Numbered from the stretch's first letter, positions 1 through 11,888 are shown. The stretch: 64,000 nucleotides of DNA from Guadua angustifolia (GCA_036346375.1 JAYEVE010000445.1:186001-250000); one strand, 5' to 3'. The notes: generated from the sequence alone by a model not told the origin. A program made the numbers and translations.

Positions 1-1779
1 TCTGAAAATTTTCCTTCAAGCTTACCTTTACTTTCTGTAGGATTTCTTACCTACATATTCTGTGAAACTTTGGCCTTCAAAAATTAAAATTTGTTTATCA
101 AGATCCTAACGATATTCAAAAATGAAATTCATTGTAACCTCTAGGGATTTGTAAAAGCCCCGGACAAACATTATTATCAGAGTTGCGTAGCAAAAACGTA
201 GTAGGCCGTCCCAATTTTCATTTGCTGAATATCCTGCTTCAAACAACACAACTTCCATTATCTTCTTCCTGTAACGAATACCCGCTCTTTCTATTTCCTT
301 TGCTCAATTACGCTAAAACTACCTCTTCCTTGTATTCTTTATATGGCAATATCAAAGACTACCTAAGAAAATGCTGCCACAAGTTACTATAATCAGCAAA
401 TTCTAATGCCGACCAAATCAAGTCTGTATATCAGACCTTAATAAATATCCTCGTATCATTCATACTACATGCTGGCACTTCTTACCTCGAGATTCTCTAA
501 TAAATTAATGCCATAAAAACAACTTCTACTACTTTCGGGAAGTAAATCTTTTGCAGAACTTTTAGTAGAACCCTTCAATACTAGAATGGAAAACATGACC
601 ATAAAGTAGTAGGTTAGCGTAATAATACTTTGTTGTGATATAAGAAAATGTATAGTTCTTATATAATAAATAAAGGTGTATTGCAATTTGATTAATTAAA
701 AATTTCTGTCTGTATTATTATTGCGGGAAACTCTCGTAATGCTTAACCAGTAGGTGAAAGAATTACGATGAGGTGACCAAAAACCATATAAGGAACTCAT
801 AGTTGTGAAGCAATTAAAATATAAAATGTTATCTTAGAAGTATAAACCTTCAAAAGATTTTATGTATTGCACAACTATGATTATGGTACACCCTTTCCTT
901 TCAGTTTAAACCCCTTTCTTGTCTAAATTATCATTCTGACATCCTTCCTTTAAGAATAATTATTAATGAACAGTCAGAAAAATTGGAGTAATACTGTAAA
1001 GGAATTAGCTATAGACCTTAAACATGGAAACTATTTACTTGTTATGATGCAAAATAAACCCATATAAACCAAGAAATTGAATATATGACATAGCCATATT
1101 CATGCATACAAAGTTTGCACAAGACTTCAAGATCCATCATCAGCGACTGAATCAAGACAACAACAAACAAGTAAAAGTATTTACAACCAGCTACCACGAG
1201 AAGTTCTTCACCATCTCCTCTATCAATCCGTCATAAAGGATCATGTATAGAAATTTTAAACCAGAAGAAAAAAAGTCCTTTATTATAAAATCTGAATGAG
1301 AATCTTAAATAAAAGACTTCTCTAATCAGATAATAATTAGTTAACCTACAATTACGTGAATTCTCAAAATATGCAAATTTAAAACTATATAAGAAGTCAC
1401 TAGTGATTAGAAACTCTGCAACCCTTATATGATAACCAATATTATACTTGGTGTTCTTTTAAATTTTTGATTGAAAAGTACCTTGTATTGTTACTCTTGC
1501 GAATGTAAAACCTTTCGGTTGAAATTCACGATGAGTCAATCCCTGGAAATGATAATAATAATATACATTAAACTTTTAAAGAACGAAATGTTGCTTTGTA
1601 ACCTAACAGAATTCCATCTAAGTAACCTTATCTTGATAAATATCGTTGCAAGATGCCTGTGACGAGATCCCTTAGCAAAAAGCTTGGAAGTAAAATCGCA
1701 CCAGGCCTTCAACCTCGAGATGAAGATTCTATTCCAGCTCTTGCCGAGAGAATAAATTGTTGGGATCAAAAAGCCCCTC
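1..1779. other. AT-rich intergenic DNA, no gene recognised
   Basis: The stretch is AT-rich, with only short open frames that have no recognisable domain. An open frame at 1653-1873 begins MPVTRSLSKK and runs into the duplicated segment at 1780. I do not recognise it. Its second half is repeat sequence also found at 4566 onward, so it is probably not a host gene. Confidence 0.6.
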
Positions 1780-2039
1780 CTACAATCGATCAATTACCCG
1801 TGGTTCTTCTGGGGTTAGTTTCCTGTGGAATTTTTCAAGGATTTGATGCATGTGAGTGTATTTCTGAATCTTGAAGCTTTGATATATTGTCGTGCTACAT
1901 TGGCTGAACATGTGTGTTAAGGATATATTGCCTTATATAGATGATTGTCTTATATAGGCTTTTCATATACATGATTGTCTTATATAGGCTTTTCTTTTGT
2001 ACCCTCATATACCCTATATATTTTGGCCATTGGCCTTAT

Positions 2040-3640
2040 CACTACTACAAAACACCACATTACAGACGGTTCACAAAACACATCACAGACAGTTTTGTGA
2101 ACCGTCTGTATCAAAGTGTCAGTGATGACAATAGGTCATCACAGACGGTTTTTGAACCGTCGGTAAAAATTAACATCACAGACGGTTCTAACTTAGAACC
2201 GTCTGTGATGAGCCCTTATCATAGACGGTTCTAGACTAGAACCGTCTGTGATAAGAACTCATCACACACTGTTCTAACTGGTAATTTAAAAATACTAAAT
2301 TAGACCTCCTGTTCTAAGCACGCTTAACTTCACACATCTTAATACTACTAATACTACTATCGCCTAATTACTACTCGTGTGGTCTTCCCAGACATTTTTA
2401 ACACCACATGTGTGGTCTTCCCAGGAGGTCACCCATCCTATTACTACTCTCGTCTAAGCACGCTTAACTTCAGAGTTCTTATAAGATCTAGTATTTTAGT
2501 GGTGGTACAATAACATCTGACATATTATGCCTCCCTCATCCTTTTAACCCTATGAAGTACCCGAACACCGATTTCCAATTATTTCAAATTAGCAAACTAT
2601 GGAGGTAATTAGCAAAATTTAAAGCTTTCAAATTTATTTTCCATACTTTTGACTATTAATGATGCTTGCAATATATGTGCTCTTACTATTCACGGAACTT
2701 GTAAAAACACCATAACTTTTGACTCGTACCTTCGATTTTAGTGTTCTTGAGCTTTCCGGAATCATCACACGATGAGCTCTCCGATTATATTCTTTTGGGC
2801 ACCGATTCTAGTTTGCAAATGAGAAATCAGAGCACTTTTGTTAAAATGTTCATAACTTTTGACTCGTAACTCCGATCGGGGCGTTCTTTGGCTCGTTTGA
2901 AAGATAACGAAAAGTAATACCCGAATTTCATAGGTGTGCCAAAATCAGATGGTCGGATCCTATTGATTTGTGCAAGTGCGTGCGCAGCGACGGAATTTAA
3001 AAAAAAGGTCGTTTAGGGCCTCAAAATGGCCTCCGAAGTTTTGAATCTGTTTACCGTTTTTTAATTATTGCAAATGGAATATTAGTTCCAATTATTTCAA
3101 ATATAATATTATTTAATTCCAATTTTTTCAAATTAGAAGACAAGAGAGGTAATTATCAATATTTTAAATTTTCTATTTTTTATTATTTGTGACGGTTTCA
3201 AATTAAAACCGTTCGTGATGTGGTGAACATCACGAGGCGCTTTTAGCTAGAACCGCTGTGGTGTTCACCTCATCACGACGGTTATATTTAGAAACCGCTC
3301 TGTGATGTTCTTGCATCATGACGGTTATACTTAGAAACCGTCTGTAATGAGTATTGTAGCTATCATGACGGTTATATTTAGAAACCGCTCGTGATATTTC
3401 TTACATCATAGACGGTTATACTTAGAAACCGTTTGTAATGAGTATTGTAGCTATCACTGACGGTTATATTTAGAAACCGTCGTGATATTTCTTGCATCAC
3501 GCATTTACCGTAATATAAAACCGCTCGTGATATCTACATCGATGGTTTGAGTACATAACCGTCAGGATGTTCCATATCACAGACGGTTTTTCAAAACCGT
3601 CTGTGATCGTGCGTCTGATATAAGCCTCGCTGTAGTAGTG
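2040..3640 (-). mobile_element. CACTA-1, 1.6-kb non-autonomous CACTA element
   Basis: The left end reads CACTACTACAAAACACC. The right end, on the minus strand, reads CACTACTACAGCGAGGC. The 3-bp target duplication is TAT (2037-2039 and 3641-3643). The uninterrupted second copy of the duplicated segment has a single TAT at the matching place, which gives the empty site. Subterminal arrays of ACAGACGGTT-type inverted motifs occupy about 2060-2275 and 3185-3625. No transposase is encoded. The left end matches the right end of CACTA-2 and the right end matches the left end of CACTA-2, so it is an internally deleted relative lying in the opposite orientation. The middle (about 2520-3185) is AT-rich and holds no gene. 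Confidence 0.93.
2301..2513 (-). pseudogene. 5S rRNA-derived tract inside CACTA-1
   Basis: On the minus strand, 2513 to about 2411 follows the plant 5S rRNA 3' half. It includes AAGTTAAGCGTGCTT (internal promoter A-box region), GAGAGTAGTA, AGGATGGGTGACC (C-box region) and TCCTGGGAAG. Only scattered substitutions separate it from the usual plant 5S sequence. Rearranged partial copies follow at about 2341-2392 (CTGGGAAG and AGTAGTA parts) and 2302-2340 (the GTTAAGCGTGCTTAG part again). It is too diverged and rearranged to be a working 5S gene. A Cassandra-type TRIM or a 5S-derived retroposon picked up by the element is one possible source. Confidence 0.75.
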
Positions 3641-3672
3641 TATATTGATTACAACAAGTGCTATTCATAATA

Positions 3673-3683
3673 TGGTATCACAG
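3673..3683 (+). other. tRNA-iMet-like primer binding site
   Basis: TGGTATCACAG directly follows LTR copy A. It matches the initiator methionine tRNA 3' end used by plant copia elements (usual form TGGTATCAGAG) with one change. The same sequence follows LTR copy B at about 4854. It supports reading 1915-3672 as an LTR. Confidence 0.6.
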
Positions 3684-4699
3684 TATTAGATTTAGGGTTA
3701 GGGTTTACCAGCGTTGCACCATCCCTATAATCATCACCTCGTTTCTTCCACTGTCGCTGCCCCAGGAGAAGAAATCTCCACTCCCGGGGATGGCCACCTC
3801 CACAACGCAGGCCTCGTCAGCGGCCACCGCCTTGGTTGGTGCCTCGCTCGCGCCTCCTCGATGACCGTGTGGCGCATCCTTCGGTGACTCCTTGGCTGTG
3901 ACTCTGCTCCAGCTGTGTTGGCGTACTTTGCGCCAGGGTACCCTCTCCGCTGCTGTCAGAGGGGGCCACAGGCGTCGAAGCCCAACAGGCCTGGCGAGCA
4001 GGTGGGTGAGCACGCCCTGCTGCCGGATGACCGCGCCGCGTGGCGACCTGGCGAGCAAGTGGGTGAGCATGCCCTGCTGCGGGGCGGCTGGGCTATGTGG
4101 TCGGTCGAAGGAGCCAGGGGGTACACCACCGGTCATGCATGAAGGTGTACGTCAGCGAATAAGGAAGCTTCACCCTGAAATCTTCTCCCCCGACAATCCG
4201 TGTCAGGACCATTAAATGCGCGATGAGCGACATGCTCATCGGCCCCGACTGGGCCATGAACCTAGAGATCTGCGACATGCTCAATTTTATTTTCTGCTCC
4301 TCGAGCTAATTTGCTGTTAGCTTATGCATTGAAAAAAATTGTCTTTAATAATAAAATTATATGGTTTGAATTGATACATGTGAATTTTGGGCGGATGAAT
4401 CGAAGTTCTGGGTGGCTCTCGTTTTGAATTATGCTTTTTTCTGGTAGGACTTTGTGGCTTAAGCTAGTGTGAGCTTTGACCTGGGGAGTGTTGGGTACGA
4501 ATGGCGTCGTGCTTGAGCTAGCCTTGTTTTTGTATCAATAAAACTTTTGCAGTCGAGGCGTGTTCTACAATCGATCAATTACCCGTAGTTCTTCTGGGGT
4601 TAGTTTCCTGTGGAATTTTTCAAGGATTTGATGCATGTGAGTGTGTTTCTGAATCTTGAAGCTTTCATATATTGTCGTGCTACATTGGCTGAACATGCG
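3684..4699 (+). mobile_element. internal region of the short-LTR element, non-coding or decayed
   Basis: The first part is GC-rich leader-like sequence (3684-4140) with open frames but no retrotransposon domain. A 33-bp unit beginning CTGGCGAGCA is duplicated at 3991-4023 and 4048-4080. The rest is AT-rich and has an AATAAA-type signal near 4537. No gag or pol was recognised, so the element is non-autonomous or carries host sequence. A frame at 3892-4215 encodes about 107 Arg- and Cys-rich residues of unknown nature. Confidence 0.45.
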
Positions 4700-4853
4700 T
4701 ATTAAGGATATATTGCCTTATATAGATGATTGCTATATATAGACTTTTCATATACATGATTGTCTTATATAGACTTTTCTTTTGTACCCTCATATACCAT
4801 ATATATTTTCGCTATTGGCCTTATATTGAATACAACAAGTGCTATTTATAATA
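4700..4853 (+). repeat. short copia-like LTR (copy B)
   Basis: This uninterrupted partner of copy A has its first dinucleotide changed to TA and ends ATAATA before TGGTATCACAG. It contains the undisturbed site CCTTATATTG at about 4829, where copy A carries CACTA-1. Confidence 0.65.
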
Positions 4854-5290
4854 TGGTATCACAGCAATAGGTTTAAGGGTAGGGTTTACTAGCGTTGCAC
4901 CATCCCTATAACCGTCACCTCGTTTCTTCCACTGTCGCTGCCCTTAGGAGAAGAAATCTCCATTCTCGGGGACGGCCACCTCCGCAATGCAGGCCTCGTC
5001 ACCGGCCACTGCTGGTTGGTGCCTCACCCACGCCTCCTCGACGACCGTGCGGCGCACCCATCGGTGCCGCCTTGGCCGCGACTCTGCTCCAGTCGGTTTC
5101 ACTCTGGCCTCCGTCCCGGCCCGTGTCTCCACCTCGACGGCCGCACCGCCTTCAGCCACCTCAGCTCCAACCTCCACCCAAGCCAGGGCCGGCCCAAAGG
5201 GGGGAGCAGCAGGTGCGACCGCCAGGGGCCCCCAATTTAGGAGGGCCTCAGCCCATATAGTTTGTAGGTAGTAGCAGGTCAAGCAGTCCA
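4854..5290 (+). repeat. leader of the short-LTR element, second copy, then GC-rich DNA
   Basis: Positions 4854-5093 repeat 3673-3912. After that comes GC-rich, proline-codon-rich DNA with overlapping frames on both strands and no recognisable domain. I regard it as non-coding. Confidence 0.45.
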
Positions 5291-5320
5291 TTATTATCTA
5301 GTCAAATTAATTAGTTAATA

Positions 5321-5515
5321 CTTCCTCCAACCCATATTATAGGGCGTATTAGTTTTGGCATGAATTTTAGCGCAGCTGTTTTTTTTTGTTGATTTTGTTC
5401 TGATGCTACCCTTAATTAAATAGCGTTCTGCGGTAATTAAGCTAGCAATAATTATGGAACCTTAATTAGCGCGGGGATTACGCAACGCATGCAAAGGAAT
5501 ATGGGATGGAGGGAG
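5321..5515. mobile_element. Stowaway-type MITE
   Basis: The 195-bp element has terminal inverted repeats CTTCCTCCAACCCATATT (left) and AATATGGGATGGAGGGAG (right), flanked by TA at 5319-5320 and 5516-5517. The CTCCCTCC-type terminus and TA duplication are typical of Tc1/mariner-derived Stowaway elements in grasses. No coding capacity. Confidence 0.85.
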
Positions 5516-5703
5516 TAGCTATGGATTACTGACGTAGTGACGTTTCATTTTCTAGCCCATTGAATTACCGACGACCGACGTTTCATTTTCTGGCTGCCGA
5601 TCCCCGCTGTGCGAGACGCTCCACGCTCCCAGATGCGACTCACTTTTGGCAGTTAGCATTCTTCGCCTGTCTGCCATCTTCGTTGTCTCGTTACGGTCAA
5701 GCG

Positions 5704-8700
5704 TGTGAGGCCCCGTTCTGATGAACAGGAACCTCCATGTGTATACAGTACTAGTCCCTGGATCAGTAGCTAGCACACACATGTTTACAACAACGATATC
5801 ACAACCAACAGGGTATTTATAACCTGAGCAAGATTAATTATACAGAGCAATTTATTACAACATTTAGAAATTATAAAGTAGCTACAACACGACAGCGGAA
5901 AAACCAAAACCCAGTGGATTGCCCCTAACTCCCACAGGCATCAGTCTAGGGGAACACCTAGAAGAAAAAGTCGTCATCTAAACTCCCACGCCCTGACTGG
6001 AAATATACATCGTCTGGCAAAACTGCATCTTCATCCTCTGAGACAGCAGGTAGAGCAAGATTGAGTACATTGGTACTCAGCAAGACTTGATAGTGGTTAG
6101 CAAATGCAAATAAATAATCATGCAGGCTTAATCAAATGACAAGCTTTAGTTATTTTGCAGTTGCTAAAACAGTAAAACATAAGTAATATTAAATTGCAAT
6201 TCGCATTTATAAAACTGCTAAGAACAATAATTTACAGAAAGTAAATTCATTGCACAACCAGTCTACCCGACTGAACAGCCATATATGTCGATTCCTTTGG
6301 ACAAAAAACAGTTGCTAAAACCAGTTTCAAACCGAAACTCCAGTTTTCAGAAAACAACAAAATCTAACATTGGAATGACTTCACCAAGTGCCCATAACCG
6401 CGGGCGCAGCTAATTAATTAGATTTAAACTCTGCAGAGGTGTACAACTTTACCCACAAGGAATGATCCACCCTTTTTGCCAGGCCATACGACACACTTCC
6501 TTTGGTGTGCCGGCAAGGCGATCATGCATAGCTGTTACATTATTCAGACATGACTTTGATCCAGCCCGGGACGTTAACCCCTGCTGTAGAACCAGAAACA
6601 CACACCCAAGCCGTGGATCCACTTTCAGTACACCAACACAACGTTTACGGACACGGTATGCACGTTACTGCCGGCCAGTAATTACCCACACGAACTGTGT
6701 GGAAGCCCCTCACAAGCAAACCAAACTGGAGTGCTTCCGCTAGCTCCCGCCTACCAAAGAGCAAAGCCATGTCTAAACAACTTAATAAGCTATGGCCATC
6801 CCATACCGGACCTCGTGGTTGTACGAAATTCTTGGATCAATAGCGTCCCATTGCTCGGTCCTTAAAGCGACGTGGGCGACACTTCACCCTACACTACGTG
6901 CAGTTCCTTTTTGCACTACCGGCTAGTGCCAATAGTCGCCCACATCCAAATCATAGTTTTAGTTGGAGTTTTTAATAAACTAATAGCAACTTTCTCAAAT
7001 GGCAGTTGGTTGAATAAACAGTTTGAAACTGAATCATTTTAGCGGTGAGCATGGCTAAGCAGATATTATATCTAACGGTTATAACCACAGTGACATTAGT
7101 TTATGTCTAACCCATACATATGGTTACAAGGTTCTCATGTCAAACTGATTAAAGGAAAACCATATTACACAGGGATAACTATTTGTTCTACCCAATATAA
7201 CTGTTTTACGGAGAATTACTCGGATGCAATATACAGTTGCAAAAACAACATAGTGTAGGTAAATTATCGGGTTCAACATGATCAAGGATTTGCTTGCCTT
7301 GCTCAAAGATCGAGGATCAAATTCAGGATCGACCAGATCTTCCTCCTCGACGGGCTCGTCAACGTCTACACGTCGCAAGAAAAGGCAGAAAAGCAGCAAT
7401 TAGCAACTAAAATGGGCAAAAAGAAAGTAGATAGCAAGAATAAATAAAATTGAACACACAAAATAGAGTTGCTTAATTGAGTTCATTATTTTTGCTTTAC
7501 GAATTCAAGATGCAAAGATTGTGATTTCTTTTATTTATATTTTCGAATACAAGATGCAAAGATTGGTTAAGATTATAATGATTTAATCACTTCAGGCTTA
7601 ACAGATTCTTATCCCTTTTTATTGGATTCAGATTCTAAGCAATATTTTAATAAGATTTTAGTTATTGACGGCAACTCTCATTGCTAGAATATATATATGA
7701 ATCATCATATATATGTATACTAGCATATGTGTGATTATGCATGCAAGGACATGTTGCATAACCAGAACTCAATTGGGTAAAGTTCAATGCCATCACAGAC
7801 TTAACTAAAGTTGCATTTTATAACTTCTGATCATACCATTTTCTTATTTTCATTTAGAGCATATGTTTAGTTTAAACTATGCATGTGACATGTTCACTTA
7901 ATGACTTATTAAACTAATGAAATGTCTCAACTTAATATCATTACTTGGCATTTTTAAGCTGTTAACAGTACCAGGGTTCCACAAAAATTCACTTCTCTTA
8001 ATTTTGCTTAAAGTTAAAACCATTAATTCCTTATGGCATAAAGCTTTCTTCATGCATTTCATTTACTAAAATTCATACAGTAATTCTTCTAGAAATATTT
8101 TTGCATATTCTAATTCTACTGGATTTTACATGAATTTTAAAATTTATTTCACTCGAATTGGACTTCTAGTTCAAAAGATATTCAATACTAAATTTTATTC
8201 GGGTATGAAAATCCCCTAAAATCAAAAACCTTCCAAAAATGGAAAATACGCTTCCTGCCAGAGAAAACGCATTCCCCTTTTTGGCAAAGCCGGATCACTC
8301 TCAACCGTGCCCCACCGGCAGTGATGAAAGCAGGGAAGGGCACGCCAAGCCAAGCGTGACGTAACGGCGGAGAACGGAAATGGCCGGCACCTAGAGCATC
8401 AAGACGACGAGGTGAACACGTTGGTGGCGGTTTGGTGGTTGAACGGCCGACAACAAGAAACAGCCACGATGCTTCTTGCGCCGCCATCGTCTCGGCAAAA
8501 GCTCAACTCGGCGACTCATTGGTTGGGTAGTACAGTAAGCATCGATGGTGTGAGGGTTCGATTTTACGAGAACGGCGCCGAGACGCGAATGGCTCGCCCA
8601 CGGTTTAATGGCTGCAAGGAAGAGATCAAAATTGCAGCTCGGTCAAGGCTCTATGGTGCACGGCGAAGCTCTGGAATGGCTCAATTTCGTGGCTTACCCG

Positions 8701-10023
8701 ATGCTCTGCTTGATTGGCGTTTTCCCCCTTTCCCTGGCTCCCTGCGAGTGACTGCAATGAAGAAGAAGGAGCTGGGAGCCCGTCTAGAAAAGTGACGAAA
8801 GGAAAGGGGAAAGAGTGCTGGAAGTGCACTGGAATGGTTTTGTAGTGGTTCGAGCGTCTTTGTTTGAGCCGACGCCTTGGCGATGATCGCATGCATTCGC
8901 AATGGCGGGACAAGAGTGGCGGGGAAGTGTTAATGGCGGCTTCGGTCTTTGAGGACTCGTGGCTGAGCCGCGGCGACGATGAGGCGAAGGATGACGCGAG
9001 GAATGACCGAGCGAGGATCGTTCGATGCATCGGCATGGGCTGCGTCCTTTGCCGGAGAATTCGGCGTCTCCCATCGGTGGACCGAACGGACACTGGGGAG
9101 AAGGGCTGACGGCTGGGTCGAGGACCGCTTGTCGCTGGCTGAGAGCTTCTCCACTGCGCCAGCAAAGCGGAGCGGGAAAAATGCGCCCACATTGTCGTTG
9201 ACTAGCCGAATGAACAGGGTGGCTGAGTGAGTTTTCTCCTTCTCTCTCCGATTTTTACTAGTGGCCAAATGGAGGTAGAAAGTGATGAAAATTTTTGACT
9301 GAGGTCTCCAACAGCATTTACCCCTCTGGTAAAAATTTGGGATTAAATTCAGTTACTGAAATTTTATAAAAATGCTTTCAATAGTGACTGTTTGATTTCC
9401 TAGCCTCTGTCTTCGATTTTTATTTGGGACAAAATGAAATCTATTATTTTTGATATTTTGTTTTTCTAGTGAATTTGAGCTACAGATACTTATGTAAAAT
9501 TTTCAGCTCAATTACTCGAGCCATTATTTAATTAAAATTCTGACATTGGAATTTCCATTTTGCCATGTTTTCAGTTTTCTATTTTTAATAATTCTCAAAC
9601 CATTTTATTAATTCATTATATTTTCACTATGTGTTGGTATAGTATTAGGGTTCTCACATAAATTTTCTCAAGTCCATTTGCTGTTCCAATATTTTATACC
9701 ATTTCTGATATTGCATTATTTGGGAATAAAATTTGTTGTTCTATTTTTTTCTTCTTCATTTCCTTATGTGAAGATTTCATGTGGTAATTAAATTGGCTTA
9801 TTTACATGTTCAGGATTATTCCAGCAAATTTTCCAAATTTTACTTTTTGCTTTATAGCCTTTTCTTGTTTTTCATTCTTTAATTCACTTTTATTGCAACT
9901 CAAAATACAAAAGATGTCACAAAACTCCAAATAAAATCAAAAGGCATTAAGAACAGGCTGAAAACATTCACATTAAAATTTAAATATCATGTTCTACTGT
10001 TCCTAAATTTCTGGGATGTTACA
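5704..10023 (+). mobile_element. solo-LTR-like unit A (4.3 kb)
   Basis: It starts TGTGAGGCCCC, a decayed form of the family start TGTAACGACCCCC, and ends GGGATGTTACA. The 5-bp duplication AAGCG lies on both sides (5699-5703 and 10024-10028). Three relatives in this window share landmarks such as CTAGTCCCTGGATCAG near the start, GTGAGTAC followed by TACTCAGCAAGACTT, a GC-rich segment (here about 8230-9230), and a long AT-rich 3' part. Only one LTR is present and no gag or pol, so a solo LTR of a large-LTR (possibly LARD-type) retrotransposon fits best. Overlapping open frames in 8188-9270 belong to the GC-rich LTR segment and show no domain. Confidence 0.8.
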
Positions 10024-10028
10024 AAGCG

Positions 10029-10083
10029 GCCGGCTGGCCGCGTGCTGGTGCACTCCCTGCCGTCAAAGTTTCGAACCACTGTA
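10029..10083 (+). pseudogene. possible copia gag fragment
   Basis: Directly after solo LTR A, one frame reads LVHSLPSKFRTTV and then stops. The LPSKF stretch resembles copia gag (UBN2-type) proteins. It is too short to be sure of. If real, solo LTR A landed in an old copia gag. Confidence 0.3.
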
Positions 10084-11461
10084 TAAGGTATGAATCAATG
10101 AATCATTTATTCATTTTCTCAGTATGTAGATTGAGATGGGAATGTATGTAGACTGTAGTTTAGTATAACAGATGGGAAAATGTTCTTTTGCTAAGTGAAT
10201 GCTTCTGATTTATGTACGTACTAGTTACATACTATTCGGCGCCGGATCCGGGCTACACATACTACTACTCCTACGACGATAGAAGCGACCAAATTTGATT
10301 ATGTTTAAACTATCTTTTGGTTGTGACTTGTTCTCTACCAAGTTTGTTTCATATGAAAGCATTCAATATTTTATCTACAATAATTATGGCAGTCAATAAA
10401 AGGGCCACTTAATTTAACTCGTCCCGGGCCCCCAAAATCTTTGGAACGGTCCTGACCCAGGCCTTCGACCCCCCATGCCTCCCACTTGTCGACGGCTCGC
10501 CCTCAGGCCTCTTCCGATCAGCCTGCGGCGCCCACGCCCGCTCCGGCCTCCGGCACTGCCTTCCACGCATGATGCCGTTGTCTCACCGGCTTCCACTGGC
10601 CACTTCGATTCGAGGAAGGAGCCTGGGCGACATCGGCTGACATCTCCTCGGTCTCCACACGCACCAACAACGCCATCCACTGCCTCGACAATCGCTCTGG
10701 GCTGACGTCCTCTTGGCTGGCTGCCACTCGCTATGGCCCTCTGGCCTCATCACCGCGAAGCAAAGATGTGTGAGCTCGATCTGATCGGACTTCAATCCGA
10801 TCTCAACTAGATTTAATCTGAATCCTAGCTCATTTTGCAGGCTCAGCTTCGGGCCCTCCATGGTTAGCTCAACTTCTGTACGTTTCAGCTCGGCTTCATT
10901 TTTGTCTTGGCTCTTTGGCTCAGGCTCTCAGCTCTTCGACTCTGGCTCTTTGCTTCTTTCATCGGCCTGGCTCTTTCATCGACTTGGCTCTGGTTCTTCG
11001 GCTTCTGGCTTTTGTTTGGCTCCTTGGATCGGCTCTAGCTCTTCAGCTCTTTTGATCATCTTCGGCTCGGTTTGGCTCTTTAGATAGGCTCTGGTTCCGA
11101 CTCTTCGGCTCTTTTTGTGTGCGGTGGTGTGTCTTTGGGCTGCTACTGGTTCTACCACTATTATTTCATTTAGAGTCTTCATTTCTGTTGCATCCATCCA
11201 AGTCCTTAGCATCTTGATTCTTTCGTTAGCTCGGCTCATTCCGTCGACTCCGATTTTTGGCTCATTACGTCAACTCGGCTCTTTTAATCAACTCAGCTCA
11301 TTCTGTCTACTCTGATTTTCGGGTCATCATGTCAACCCTTCATCGGCTTTCCTTCATCGGCTTGGTTTTTCAAGAGTCGAATGATACGACGACAACTTCA
11401 AGACCCGATTTTGGCACATTATGCTAGTCGGTTTCTGCTCGGCTCGTTTTGTGGGTTTTTC
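10084..11461. repeat. intergenic DNA with degenerate TCGGCTC low-complexity repeats
   Basis: Positions 10084-10400 are AT-rich with no feature. At 10410-10700 there is GC-rich DNA with frames on both strands but no domain. From about 10870 to 11510 the sequence is a degenerate pyrimidine-rich repeat built on TCGGCTC and CTCTTT words, which gives long serine- and leucine-rich open frames without meaning. Confidence 0.5.
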
Positions 11462-11625
11462 TTCGTCGACTTGGCTCCTTTGTCGGTTTTTCTTCATCGA
11501 CTCGGTTTTTTAGGAGTTGGGCGCTACGACGACTACTTCAAGACTAGAACTTTGGATTTTTCCTATTTTAGTGTCAATCCTTCCAAATGCAATACAATTG
11601 CATACGCCTTGCAATTGAAGGGGAG

Positions 11626-11761
11626 TGTTAAGGGTATATTGCCTTATATAGCTTTCTATGTACATGATTGCCTTATATAGGCTTTCCTTTTATACCATCA
11701 TGTACTTTATATATTTTAGCCATTGGTCTCATATTGAATACAATAAGTGTTATTCATAACA
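11626..11761 (+). repeat. short copia-like LTR (copy C)
   Basis: It starts TGTTAAGGGTATATTGCC and ends TTATTCATAACA (136 bp). A polypurine tract (GAAGGGGAG) sits directly upstream, so this is a 3' LTR. Same family as the LTRs at 1915 and 4700. Confidence 0.7.
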
Positions 11762-11888
11762 ATGCGGACTTCTTGAGGTCTTACATTTAGTGCTTGATCA
11801 AAGTTTTTTTTTGAACTCTTGATGAAAGTTGTTGCTTTTGGGTAAGATTTACACTACTACAGCGAGGCTTATATCGGGCCTTACGATC

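Larger units (their letters stand above)
1915..3672 (+). repeat. short copia-like LTR (copy A), split by CACTA-1
   Basis: It starts TGTTAAGGATATATTGCC and ends near CATAATA, followed at once by TGGTATCACAG. Without the CACTA insertion it is about 154 bp, very short for a copia LTR and closer to Tos17-sized or TRIM-sized LTRs. Related copies lie at 4700-4853, 11626-11761 and 19057-19202. Confidence 0.65.
1780..5093 (+). repeat. direct duplication of a short-LTR copia-like segment
   Basis: The block 1780-2039 plus 3644-3912 repeats at 4566-5093 with high identity and almost equal length (about 528 bp) once CACTA-1 is removed. Each copy contains sequence lying just 5' of an LTR, then the LTR, then a primer-binding-site-like sequence and leader. 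The order is therefore internal 3' part, LTR, internal part, LTR, internal 5' part, as expected for a tandem chain made by unequal LTR recombination, with both outer LTRs missing. The two copies diverge abruptly after a shared ACTCTGCTCCAG (about 3912 and 5093). Confidence 0.75.

Noticed and set aside
2411..2513. A functional 5S rRNA gene
   Set aside because: The 5' half is missing or diverged, internal changes are many, and partial copies are rearranged beside it inside a transposon.
3673..3683. A tRNA gene fragment (TGGTATCACAG)
   Set aside because: Only the 3' end complement is present, directly after an LTR. This is a primer binding site.
8188..9270. Cluster of overlapping GC-rich open frames up to 188 aa that might be a host gene
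   Set aside because: The frames overlap on both strands without a domain. They fall in the GC-rich part of a solo LTR, and the three related LTRs have a similar GC-rich part with different frames.
10870..11510. A serine-rich secreted protein gene
   Set aside because: The frames come from degenerate TCGGCTC and CTCTTT repeats, with no domain or gene structure.
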